A stretch of DNA of 5,948 nt from Syntrophomonas sp. (GTDB taxonomy: Bacteria > Bacillota > Syntrophomonadia > Syntrophomonadales > Syntrophomonadaceae), in NCBI GenBank assembly GCA_003444615.1, contig DLUN01000213.1:1-5948 (forward strand). The letters run 5' to 3'. How positions within the stretch are numbered: position 1 is the first letter of the stretch; every line of letters starts with the position of its first letter. Made by a program: the position numbers and the translations under genes. This document shows positions 1-5,948 of this stretch, piece after piece. The notes beneath the pieces were generated by a model. That model ran no database searches and was not told the DNA's origin. It worked only from the letters and a program-made list of their open reading frames with translations.

Positions 1-1353
1 GCAAAAGTTCGGACTGTTCATAATCGCAAAACCACTGCCGCCTCCGCAACAGTAATTGTCCACGCCGTGAGGGGTCATTTCCCCGAACTGGAGCGCTATC
101 ACTTTCAGAATTTCCCTTTGTGGTTTGACGATTCCCATCTGCCTCACCATGTTGCAGGGATCATGCAGGGTTACCGGGAAGTTGTTTTTACTGGGATCAA
201 ATTTCAATCTTCCGGTCATGACCAGTTCCCACATGATGGGCAGAAAGCTTTCTACGGGAATTTTGTCTTCCCCATTTAGCATACGGTCGGCAACTATGGC
301 CGACGCTTTATGAGCATGACCGCATTCGCCGATGACAATCCGTTTTACTCCCAGGTTTTTGGCAGCTTCCATCTGCTCTTTCACAATCTTCTTGGCCTGA
401 ATGTCGTCATACCAAATTCCATAGTTCACACTGTCATAGCCCATCATTTCACTGCTCAAGGTCCAGTCAACCCCGGCTTCATCAAAAAGAATGGCAAAGG
501 CAGCCGGATTCTCCGGCCAGGCTACGAATTCCCCCGCATTGTGGATCAATAAGATATCGGCCCCTTCTTTATCAATAGGGATCTTGATCTTTCGTCCGAT
601 CCGATCCTCGATATCCTCTTCCAAAAATTCCACCATATCCAAAAATGCAGCTTTGCCGATTCCGGTTGATGAGCCAGTTTTCAGCTGCAGCTCGGTGCCC
701 TTTTTGTGCAAAGAGCTAGGTGCAATGCCCATTTCCTGACTGAATATCTTGCGTATTTCTTTAGCAAACAGGGAATTATCAAGGCCTAAGGGACAAGTCT
801 GGGCACAGCGCCGGCACAGGTTGCAGCGATAAGCCAGTTCTCCTAACCTGGCAACAGTTTCCCAGTTTACTTCCATATCCGCCCCGATGAATTTCTTCTT
901 TAATTTACCGCCCCTGGTGCAATAGTTTTTATATATCTTTCTGAATGCATCAGCTCTGAAGATAGGCCGGTACAGTTCCTTATCACCGGAAGCCTTGTAA
1001 ATATGGCAGGCATCCGAACAAGTATCACATTTAGCACAGTACTCAAAAGATAGGTATAAGGGCTGTAACACACCATTATTGGCATCGGAAAAGACCTTTT
1101 CCAATCCGTTTAAGAACTTCTGCACCAATTCAATTTCTTCAGCTTCGGTCTGGGGTCGCTGCAGGGTGTCCAGTGCCACACACCCATCCAGGGAAGTACA
1201 GTATCTTTCTCTCCACTCGGGCTTAACTTCAGGAAATTCTGGTTCCATACCCGGTTGGTCGTAGGGGAAGCTTAAAGGCATCAGGTCTTCAATTTGAATA
1301 AGCTGCTCACAGGCTTTTCCTAAATCTTTCGGTCTCAAATCTTTCGGATTCAC
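1..1353 (-). CDS. HdrD/DsrK-like iron-sulfur (CCG-domain) oxidoreductase subunit, 3'-truncated by window edge
   Basis: The first 451 residues are visible; the C-terminus lies beyond the left edge. Two ferredoxin-type cysteine sets are clear: C106-x2-C109-x2-C112-x3-C116 and C177-x2-C180-x2-C183-x3-C187-P, together a two-[4Fe-4S] domain. A CCG (cysteine-rich) domain follows, with HDPC (C400) and CCGGGS (C435, C436); its expected closing CxxC would lie outside the window. An earlier CCG-like half keeps only GECGHAHK (C344). This order is that of HdrD, DsrK and HmeD, cytoplasmic subunits that pass electrons between a membrane cytochrome b and a thiol/disulfide or flavoprotein partner. The GTG start is preceded by AAAGGAG at 8 nt, and the gene follows the cytochrome b gene by 19 nt, so the two are probably co-transcribed. 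The substrate cannot be told: DsrC trisulfide, another disulfide and an electron-transfer flavoprotein are all possible. The family call is firm; the specific role is open. Confidence 0.88.
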   Translation of the reverse strand, partial: MNPKDLRPKDLGKACEQLIQIEDLMPLSFPYDQPGMEPEFPEVKPEWRERYCTSLDGCVALDTLQRPQTEAEEIELVQKFLNGLEKVFSDANNGVLQPLYLSFEYCAKCDTCSDACHIYKASGDKELYRPIFRADAFRKIYKNYCTRGGKLKKKFIGADMEVNWETVARLGELAYRCNLCRRCAQTCPLGLDNSLFAKEIRKIFSQEMGIAPSSLHKKGTELQLKTGSSTGIGKAAFLDMVEFLEEDIEDRIGRKIKIPIDKEGADILLIHNAGEFVAWPENPAAFAILFDEAGVDWTLSSEMMGYDSVNYGIWYDDIQAKKIVKEQMEAAKNLGVKRIVIGECGHAHKASAIVADRMLNGEDKIPVESFLPIMWELVMTGRLKFDPSKNNFPVTLHDPCNMVRQMGIVKPQREILKVIALQFGEMTPHGVDNYCCGGGSGFAIMNSPNFC

Positions 1354-1361
1354 TATCTCTT

Positions 1362-1368
1362 CTCCTTT
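1362..1368 (-). promoter_or_regulatory. Ribosome binding site fixing the GTG start of the iron-sulfur subunit
   Basis: On the minus strand AAAGGAG lies 8 nt before GTG at 1353. The next in-frame ATG (residue 25) is 72 nt further in, so this site decides for the GTG start. Confidence 0.75.
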
Positions 1369-1372
1369 CGCC

Positions 1373-2260
1373 TCATGCTTCTGGTGCTGAAGAGGGCTCT
1401 ATATGTGATGCTGCCCAGGAAGTTCTGGCCTTTTGATTAAGGGCTGCTTTGACTTTGCTTTCCATGGAACTGCCAGCTGTATTGGGTTCGTTTTCCCACA
1501 AAATCTTGTGATAGGTGAAGTACTTTCCAACGTAGTGACCCATCTTGCTGGGAGGTATGTAAACGAGCATTACCTCCAGCAAAATTAAATGTACAACTAA
1601 AGCTGTATTGGGAACCACCGATAGGGTTAATATTTGGGCCGTTACCTGCCGGGCAGTATTAAAAGTAAGATCCGGTCCCCAGACTATGATCCCGGAAACC
1701 AAAGTAGCTAAAAGAAGTACTAGATTGAAGTATTCCTGGGGTGTGGTGTATTTTTTAAGTACAGGGTTAAAAACTCTTCGCACCAAGAGAAAAAACTCGC
1801 CTGCTGTAGCTATGGCAAAACCAACCACTCCCGTCACTATAGTCAGATAATAAATAAGCCCCGTCCATAACGAAGCATGAAGGCTCACCGGCGCTCCGGC
1901 GAATTCAGTTAATACCCCTATAACCAATAAAACCATCCAGCCAATTAAAAAATAAATACCCAGATGAAATGAATAAGATGACCACCATAAAGATCGCTGA
2001 TTATCGAAGAGCTTTTTGATAAAAAGCATTTCCTTGAGCATATCTGTTAGTTCTGATAATTTTGAAACCTGGCGAGGTTTGCTCCACCATTCCGGTTCTT
2101 CCATGTAAGAGCCGCCATAGGTATGTCTTCCTTTTTCCTGGGGTACCGGATATAGTTCCATTCTTCCATGCAGTGGCATGCGTGCATATTTGATGACTTG
2201 ATAAGCTGATAGGCCAAAAAATAATATTACGGCAATATAAACTGAAAGCCCTAGGATCAA
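1373..2260 (-). CDS. NarI/DsrM/HdrE-like cytochrome b membrane subunit
   Basis: A 295-residue integral membrane protein. Hydrophobic segments sit at about residues 2-22, 98-119, 131-160, 178-195 and 207-235, giving roughly five helices as in the nitrate reductase gamma (NarI-like) family. Histidines suited to bind b-type haem are H99 in helix 2 and H224 in the last helix; H128 and H242 (in SKMGHYVGKYF) are further candidates. The motif IPPSKMGH after the last helix resembles the end of DsrM/HmeC-type subunits. The likely role is menaquinone/menaquinol exchange in the cytoplasmic membrane, relaying electrons to or from the iron-sulfur protein encoded next. Odd points are a hydrophilic loop of about 75 residues between helices 1 and 2, rich in charged and aromatic residues, and a soluble tail of about 55 residues. 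The TTG start is chosen because GGGAGGGAG lies 6 nt upstream and helix 1 begins at once; the next methionine (residue 28) would delete that helix. Confidence 0.87.
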   Translation of the reverse strand: MILGLSVYIAVILFFGLSAYQVIKYARMPLHGRMELYPVPQEKGRHTYGGSYMEEPEWWSKPRQVSKLSELTDMLKEMLFIKKLFDNQRSLWWSSYSFHLGIYFLIGWMVLLVIGVLTEFAGAPVSLHASLWTGLIYYLTIVTGVVGFAIATAGEFFLLVRRVFNPVLKKYTTPQEYFNLVLLLATLVSGIIVWGPDLTFNTARQVTAQILTLSVVPNTALVVHLILLEVMLVYIPPSKMGHYVGKYFTYHKILWENEPNTAGSSMESKVKAALNQKARTSWAASHIEPSSAPEA

Positions 2261-2266
2261 ATCCGT

Positions 2267-2275
2267 CTCCCTCCC
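2267..2275 (-). promoter_or_regulatory. Strong ribosome binding site for the TTG start of the cytochrome b gene
   Basis: The minus strand reads GGGAGGGAG, then six bases (ACGGAT), then TTG. The long anti-SD match plausibly compensates for the weak TTG start codon. Confidence 0.7.
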
Positions 2276-2308
2276 ACACTTTTTTTGAAATCATCCTCTT
2301 TTTAACTT

Positions 2309-2369
2309 TAGGAAACTCCCTTTGTTTCGTAAAATTGGGTATTCTAATCGCGGCAATTGTAGTTTCCTA
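2309..2369. repeat. 9-bp inverted repeat with 43-nt spacer in the divergent intergenic region
   Basis: TAGGAAACT at 2309-2317 is the exact reverse complement of AGTTTCCTA at 2361-2369. The arms lie upstream of the cytochrome b gene, possibly in its leader. They could close a long stem-loop in the transcript or be two half-sites bound by a dimeric or looping regulator. No function is shown by the sequence alone. Confidence 0.5.
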
Positions 2370-2403
2370 TTAATAAATCGGGTTTCAATTCTGTTTACAA
2401 CCT

Positions 2404-2431
2404 TTGCAAATGCACCGGTAAAACATATAAT
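2404..2431 (+). promoter_or_regulatory. Candidate sigma-A promoter for the tetR-family gene
   Basis: A perfect TATAAT at 2426-2431 is preceded at 16 bp by TTGCAA (2404-2409, four of six matches to TTGACA). A second, weaker pair lies nearer the gene: TTGTGA at 2453-2458 and TATAAA at 2476-2481, 17 bp apart. Either could drive the regulator; AT-rich intergenic DNA gives such matches by chance fairly often. I saw no comparably good promoter for the divergent cytochrome b gene. Confidence 0.45.
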
Positions 2432-2439
2432 AAGAATTG

Positions 2440-2451
2440 CTGCAGGTGCAG
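2440..2451. promoter_or_regulatory. Small palindrome CTGCA-GG-TGCAG, possible regulator operator
   Basis: A perfect 5+2+5 inverted repeat lies just downstream of the TATAAT box and upstream of the tetR-family start, where an autoregulatory operator could sit. It is short for a TetR operator, which usually has longer half-sites, so the assignment is tentative. Confidence 0.3.
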
Positions 2452-2516
2452 TTTGTGATTCATTGGACAAACATGTATAAAATAAATAAGACTCTTCAAA
2501 ATCTGGAGGTATGGCA

Positions 2517-3107
2517 GTGAGCCAAGACAATAACAATCGAGAAAAAATTCTGACCGCAGCCCGAATGTTGATGGCTGAGAAAGGTATCAAAAAAACCAGT
2601 CTGGCAGATATAGCCCGGGAGGTAGGCATTAGCAAAGGCACACTGTTTTATCACTTTGCCAGCAAGGACGACCTGGTAAACGATATCTTAGCAGATCATT
2701 TTACAGCTCTGGTGAATATCACCAAACAATACTTGCCTCATCATCTGAAGAATAATGCCCCCTCCAAAATATTCAAAATGCTCTTTGACCTGTTTACCAG
2801 CGAATATGATATCACCCGCCTGGACCTGTATCTGCTGCAAGAAGGCATCCAGGGCAACGAAAACATAAACCAAAAGTTTTTGGAAAGGAAACGCAACTGG
2901 CGAAAGGCTATTGCTGAAGAATTGGAAGCCACCTTCCAGATTAAGGATCCCATACATTTATCCGCATTAAGCACCATGCTGTTAGCTATGATTGATGGCC
3001 TGGCTATTCAGGTTCTGGTTGAACCAGGCAGTGTCAACAATGATGAAATCGCCTCAACCCTGGCTGAAATGATAAAGCTGCTGGCATCCGCAGAATCACA
3101 GGAGTAA
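2517..3107 (+). CDS. TetR/AcrR-family transcriptional regulator
   Basis: A 196-residue protein of typical TetR length. An N-terminal DNA-binding domain (about residues 7-58) carries the classic helix-turn-helix with SLADIAREVGISKGTLFYHF at 28-47. A mostly helical C-terminal ligand-binding and dimerisation region includes MIDGLAIQVLVEP near 158-170, a pattern common near the end of TetR proteins. The start is set at GTG 2517 because GGAGG (2505-2509) lies 7 nt before it; the in-frame ATG at 2511 is only 1 nt from that site and would add just two residues. The gene is divergent from the cytochrome b/iron-sulfur operon and convergent with the SDR gene, so repression of the redox operon and of itself is the natural guess. 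The inducer cannot be predicted. TetR regulators of fatty-acid or acyl-CoA metabolism in Firmicutes have similar architecture, but so do many others. Confidence 0.92.
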   Translation: MSQDNNNREKILTAARMLMAEKGIKKTSLADIAREVGISKGTLFYHFASKDDLVNDILADHFTALVNITKQYLPHHLKNNAPSKIFKMLFDLFTSEYDITRLDLYLLQEGIQGNENINQKFLERKRNWRKAIAEELEATFQIKDPIHLSALSTMLLAMIDGLAIQVLVEPGSVNNDEIASTLAEMIKLLASAESQE

Positions 3108-3146
3108 TTAGCGGATAATAAAAGTTTTTTCAGATTCTATTTACAA

Positions 3147-3180
3147 GGGACGCCCTCATTGAAGAAGGCGTCTTCTTATT
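3147..3180 (+). terminator. Probable Rho-independent terminator of the tetR-family gene
   Basis: GACGCC (3149-3154) pairs with GGCGTC (3167-3172) around a 12-nt loop, extendable by two G-U pairs, and is followed by TTCTTATT. A competing hairpin AAGAAG-GCGT-CTTCTT (3162-3177) overlaps it. The T-run is interrupted, so strength is uncertain. The hairpin lies between convergent genes and may also limit read-through from the SDR side, although no U-run follows it in that direction. Confidence 0.5.
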
Positions 3181-3281
3181 GAGGCAGTCACACCTTTGCT
3201 TTCACTATAAATTCCTTGCACTTATTTGTTGCTAATATGCGAAGTGGGCACAGCACTTATAGCTGGTAAGTAATTCAGCAG

Positions 3282-4091
3282 CTATTCCTCAAAAACAAAC
3301 TGATTTAATGAAAGCATTATTTCTTCGTAGGCTGCCGGATCACTGTAATATAAATCCCAGGATGCTTGGGCTGTCTCACCCAGCAGCAACTGCCTTTCTT
3401 CTTGGGCTACCGCCTTAAAAATACTGTCTGCAGCATCATCAGGCATCAGTACATTCCCCGAAGTGGGCCTTTCTTTGTTCATAGGTGTTCCATCAGCACT
3501 CAGATTGTTCTTGGCTAGATTGGTCTTAATATAGGTGGCAAATACCAGCAGAACCTTGACTCCGCTCCTATCCACTTCTGTTCGCAGAGTATTCAAGAAA
3601 CCGGCCATTCCATGTTTAGCAGCCGCATAGCCAGTTCTGCCGGCCAGAGGAGCGTAGCCAGCCACACTGGCGATTCCTACAACCGTTCCTTGAGTTTTGA
3701 TTATGCTGTCAATAGCTGCTTTGGTGCAGTATATAGTGCCAAAGAGACTTATATCGATAACTTTTTTAAGTACCGAAACCCTGATTTTCTGAAACAAGCT
3801 TACGTGTGATACTCCGGCATTATTAATCAGCACATATATATCGCCCATTTTATCGATAACCTGGCTTATGGTATCATTTACTACAGCTTCATCGGTCACA
3901 TCACACACGAAAGTATGAGCAGAAGCTCCCATAGCTGAAAGTTCATCGGCCAATATTTCCAAACCCTTGGCATCCTTATCGAGACCGGCTACTATAGCGC
4001 CCGCCTGAGCAAAACGCTTGCAAAGAGCATAGCCCAGTCCTGAGGCAGCACCAGTTATAACCACAACCTTATCATTAAACTCTCTAGCCAT
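3282..4091 (-). CDS. Short-chain dehydrogenase/reductase (SDR), substrate unknown, downstream of xsc
   Basis: A 269-residue classical SDR, a soluble NAD(P)-dependent alcohol/carbonyl oxidoreductase. The Rossmann glycine motif TGAASGLG is at 13-20, D38 ends the second strand (favouring NAD over NADP), D64-V65 sits beside the adenine, NNAG is at 90-93, and the catalytic Ser142, Tyr155 and Lys159 (YAAAK) are in place. Two deviations stand out. The tetrad Asn is replaced by Ser115 (ISLFGT), and the usual Pro-Gly after the sixth strand reads Ala-Thr (185-186, in VFATYIKT). The C-terminal 50 residues are acidic and aromatic and may shape the substrate pocket. The start at 4091 is preferred because the AAGG site lies 10 nt upstream; ATG at 4100 is 1 nt from it and would add three residues. 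Position after xsc suggests sulfoacetaldehyde or isethionate as possible substrates, but the sequence does not prove this. Confidence 0.88.
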   Translation of the reverse strand: MAREFNDKVVVITGAASGLGYALCKRFAQAGAIVAGLDKDAKGLEILADELSAMGASAHTFVCDVTDEAVVNDTISQVIDKMGDIYVLINNAGVSHVSLFQKIRVSVLKKVIDISLFGTIYCTKAAIDSIIKTQGTVVGIASVAGYAPLAGRTGYAAAKHGMAGFLNTLRTEVDRSGVKVLLVFATYIKTNLAKNNLSADGTPMNKERPTSGNVLMPDDAADSIFKAVAQEERQLLLGETAQASWDLYYSDPAAYEEIMLSLNQFVFEE

Positions 4092-4150
4092 CTTAAACAT
4101 ACCTTCTTTCTTTCGGCTAAAGGTAGTTACGGCGATTAGTCCAGATTAAG

Positions 4151-4185
4151 TGGTGCCGATCCCCTCAGAGGGGGATCGAACACCA
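4151..4185. other. Strong stem-loop between xsc and the SDR gene
   Basis: CGATCCCC (4157-4164) pairs perfectly with GGGGATCG (4171-4178) around a six-base loop. Beyond a small internal bulge, TGGTG (4151-4155) pairs with CACCA (4181-4185), giving 13 base pairs in all. In the direction of transcription (minus) the stem is followed by CTTAATCTGG, not a T-run, so it is not a canonical intrinsic terminator. It could act as an attenuator, a processing or stability element for the xsc message, or a dispersed genomic repeat. Confidence 0.6.
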
Positions 4186-4210
4186 ATAGGTTCTAATTTC
4201 TGCTGCCTAT

Positions 4211-5944
4211 CTACCAATTTCTGTGATCAAGATGTTTATATTTGTCCAGATATCTTACCGGAAGTTTTAAGGCATCCTTCCTGAACGGAGGTGCCAGTTG
4301 AGTTCCATCGACCTCAAACTGGAGAACTGCCGGGCGGTTGGATCTTATGGCTGCCAGGAAGGCATCGCCTACATCTTCAGCACGGTCGATAGTTGCTCCG
4401 TAAGCCCCCATAGCTTTAGCTACTTCTGCGAAGTTGGGCGCTTCGATATCTACGCCATAGAACCGGTTGTTGTAGAAATCAATCTGGTTTTTCTTTTCAG
4501 CACACCAGGCTGCGTTATGGAATACACAGGCGACTACCGGAATGTCTTCCTGCACCGCCGTACTTACTTCGTGCAGGCTCATACCCCAGGCACCGTCACC
4601 AACAATGTTGAAGACCGGAACATCCGGACGGCCCAGTTTGGCCCCCAGAGCAGCCGGATACGAGAAACCGGTATTACCAAAGGTCAAAGCGGCAATATGC
4701 TGCCGACCGCCGTTAAAGTTGAAATAGCTGTTAGCAGTTGACGCTACATTACCGATATCAGTGGCCAAAATAGCGTTTTCCGGCATGACTTTGGCCAGTT
4801 CCAGCAGAACTCTGCGCGGGTTCATAGGATTGCCCGGTACCATAGCCAGATCTGTGATTTCCTTTTCCCATTCAGCCTTACGGGCGGCGATCTCAGCTAA
4901 ACGAGCTTCATCTACCGGGCGATCGCCGATTTTTGCCCGGAGCAGTCTCAGGATTTCCTCAGCAGCTGCTTTGGCATCACCAATAATTCCAACTTCTATG
5001 GGATGAGTTTTGGCGATATTCAAAGGATTGATGTCAATCTGAATTATCTTGGCAGACTCGGGGAAGTAATCTATGTCATACTGGGGCAGAGTTCCGAAAT
5101 ATGACAATCTGGAACCGATGGCCAGAATGACATCAGCCTCGGCCATAGTATTCATGGCAGCTTTGGATCCCATATAGCCTATCGGGCCAACATGCAGCCG
5201 ATGATTGGCTGGGAATGCGTCATTATGCAGATAGGTACATGCCACCGGGGCGGTGAGCAGATCAGCGATCTGAGCCACTATATCATGGGAATCGGTATCT
5301 ACCACGCCACGTCCTGAGACTATGACCGGTTTCTTGGCATTGGCCAACAGTTCGACAGCTCTGGCCAATGCTTCAGGCGATCCGCAGCCCCGGTCATCAA
5401 CTCTGTATTGATGAGGCTCCAGGATATAGTCTTCTACTTCACCGTAGAAATAGTCCCGGGGAATATCCAACAGAACTGGACCTCTCAGTGCATAAGCCAT
5501 ACGGAAAGCGGTTCTGGTGCAGTCAGCTGCTCTGGAGGGATGAGGCAGTCTGACCGTAGCTTTCGTAATAGCTTTGAATACTGAAACCTGATCACATTCC
5601 TGGAACCCATCCCAGCCAATAGAACCAGTTCCAGCAGAAGGAGCTATTACCACCATAGGGGTATGCCCCATGTTGGCCGCCGCTACTCCGGTGACCATGT
5701 TGGTAATACCAGGGCCGTTCTGCCCTATACATACGCCAGCCTTACCTGTTACACGAGCATAACCATCTTCCATATGAGCCGCGCTTTGCTCGTGGCGCAC
5801 CGGGATAAACCTAATTCCCGCGGCTGGCATAAGATCCAGCAAATCCATAAAGGCAGATCCTACTATACCCGATACATGCTCGACACCTTCTGCCACCAAT
5901 GTTTCAACAATTGCCTCACTGGCTATCATCTTTTGTTTAGCCAT
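4211..5944 (-). CDS. xsc: Sulfoacetaldehyde acetyltransferase (thiamine diphosphate enzyme)
   Basis: A complete 577-residue enzyme that converts sulfoacetaldehyde and phosphate to acetyl phosphate and sulfite in the cytoplasm, the cleavage step shared by taurine, isethionate and related C2-sulfonate pathways. It has the three-domain ThDP fold of the acetolactate synthase superfamily: a pyrimidine-binding domain (about 5-170) with catalytic Glu52 in RHEQ, a central domain (about 190-335) and a pyrophosphate domain (about 375-545) with GDGAWG at 449-454 and Asn477 completing the ThDP-Mg motif. Family-diagnostic stretches are GSAFMD (29-34), QNGPGI (75-80), GFQE (113-116), [14 protein letters not shown] (482-495) and [13 protein letters not shown] (554-566), which separate it from acetolactate synthase. 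Length matches the family. ATG 5944 is the natural N-terminus, but only four bases upstream are visible, so ribosome binding site and promoter are not seen. Acetyl phosphate would be used by acetate kinase or phosphotransacetylase encoded elsewhere. Confidence 0.93.
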   Translation of the reverse strand: MAKQKMIASEAIVETLVAEGVEHVSGIVGSAFMDLLDLMPAAGIRFIPVRHEQSAAHMEDGYARVTGKAGVCIGQNGPGITNMVTGVAAANMGHTPMVVIAPSAGTGSIGWDGFQECDQVSVFKAITKATVRLPHPSRAADCTRTAFRMAYALRGPVLLDIPRDYFYGEVEDYILEPHQYRVDDRGCGSPEALARAVELLANAKKPVIVSGRGVVDTDSHDIVAQIADLLTAPVACTYLHNDAFPANHRLHVGPIGYMGSKAAMNTMAEADVILAIGSRLSYFGTLPQYDIDYFPESAKIIQIDINPLNIAKTHPIEVGIIGDAKAAAEEILRLLRAKIGDRPVDEARLAEIAARKAEWEKEITDLAMVPGNPMNPRRVLLELAKVMPENAILATDIGNVASTANSYFNFNGGRQHIAALTFGNTGFSYPAALGAKLGRPDVPVFNIVGDGAWGMSLHEVSTAVQEDIPVVACVFHNAAWCAEKKNQIDFYNNRFYGVDIEAPNFAEVAKAMGAYGATIDRAEDVGDAFLAAIRSNRPAVLQFEVDGTQLAPPFRKDALKLPVRYLDKYKHLDHRNW

Positions 5945-5948
5945 TTTT

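Noticed and set aside
67..739. Several overlapping plus-strand frames of 62-82 codons
   Set aside because: All are opposite the iron-sulfur subunit, whose minus-strand frame is open for 451 codons with all family cysteines.
2001..2294. 97-codon minus-strand frame starting ATG at 2294
   Set aside because: It overlaps the cytochrome b gene in another frame; the overlapping NarI-like protein has clear helices and its own ribosome binding site.
2291..2641. 116-codon minus-strand frame across the divergent spacer
   Set aside because: It runs antisense into the TetR DNA-binding domain and has no recognisable features; it would also erase the intergenic region.
4151..4185. tRNA 3' end: the minus strand shows GTTCGATCC-like text and a terminal CACCA
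   Set aside because: The bases flanking the TTCGATC 'loop' do not form a T-stem, and no anticodon or D arm lies upstream; the pairing is explained by one simple hairpin.
4298..4741. 147-codon plus-strand open frame opposite xsc
   Set aside because: It lies wholly antisense to a well-conserved ThDP enzyme, shows no recognisable domain, and is a typical shadow frame.
4211..5944. Acetolactate synthase or another generic ThDP decarboxylase
   Set aside because: The AEKKNQ...YNNRF block, GSAFMD and the [13 protein letters not shown] tail match the sulfoacetaldehyde acetyltransferase family, and no acetolactate synthase small subunit is adjacent.
1..5948. CRISPR array, insertion sequence, prophage or attachment site
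   Set aside because: No regularly spaced repeats, transposase or integrase frames, or long terminal repeats were seen on either strand.

Overview
This window looks like chromosome from a strictly anaerobic Firmicute (Clostridia; Desulfotomaculum, Desulfonispora or Syntrophomonas-like groups are plausible). The reasons are moderate GC, strong purine-rich Shine-Dalgarno sites in front of GTG and TTG starts, a menaquinone-type HdrDE/DsrMK-like electron-transfer module and a sulfonate-cleaving enzyme. The taxonomy is inference; no rRNA or other marker gene is present.

Layout. Positions 1-2260 (minus strand) hold a two-gene membrane redox operon. A NarI/DsrM-like cytochrome b subunit (TTG start at 2260) is followed after 19 nt by a HdrD/DsrK-like iron-sulfur protein (GTG start at 1353) that runs off the left edge. 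A 250-bp divergent intergenic region contains a candidate promoter with a perfect TATAAT, a small palindrome and a widely spaced 9-bp inverted repeat. Next is a TetR-family regulator on the plus strand (2517-3107), ending in a hairpin near 3150-3180. Converging on it from the right are two minus-strand genes: a sulfoacetaldehyde acetyltransferase (xsc, 4211-5944, complete) and, 110-119 bp downstream of it, a short-chain dehydrogenase (SDR, 3282-4091). A strong hairpin (4151-4185) lies between these two.

How the genes may work together. Xsc is the best-supported call: it phosphorolyses sulfoacetaldehyde to acetyl phosphate (energy) and sulfite (electron acceptor). In known anaerobic taurine and isethionate users, sulfite goes to DsrAB/DsrC and a DsrMK-type membrane complex recycles electrons. 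A DsrMK-like pair a few kilobases from xsc would fit a sulfonate-respiration locus. The same family architecture also serves heterodisulfide-type or Etf-linked quinone oxidoreduction, so the link is a hypothesis. The SDR may act on sulfoacetaldehyde or isethionate, or on an unrelated alcohol or ketone. The TetR protein lies divergent to the redox operon and is a plausible local regulator of it.
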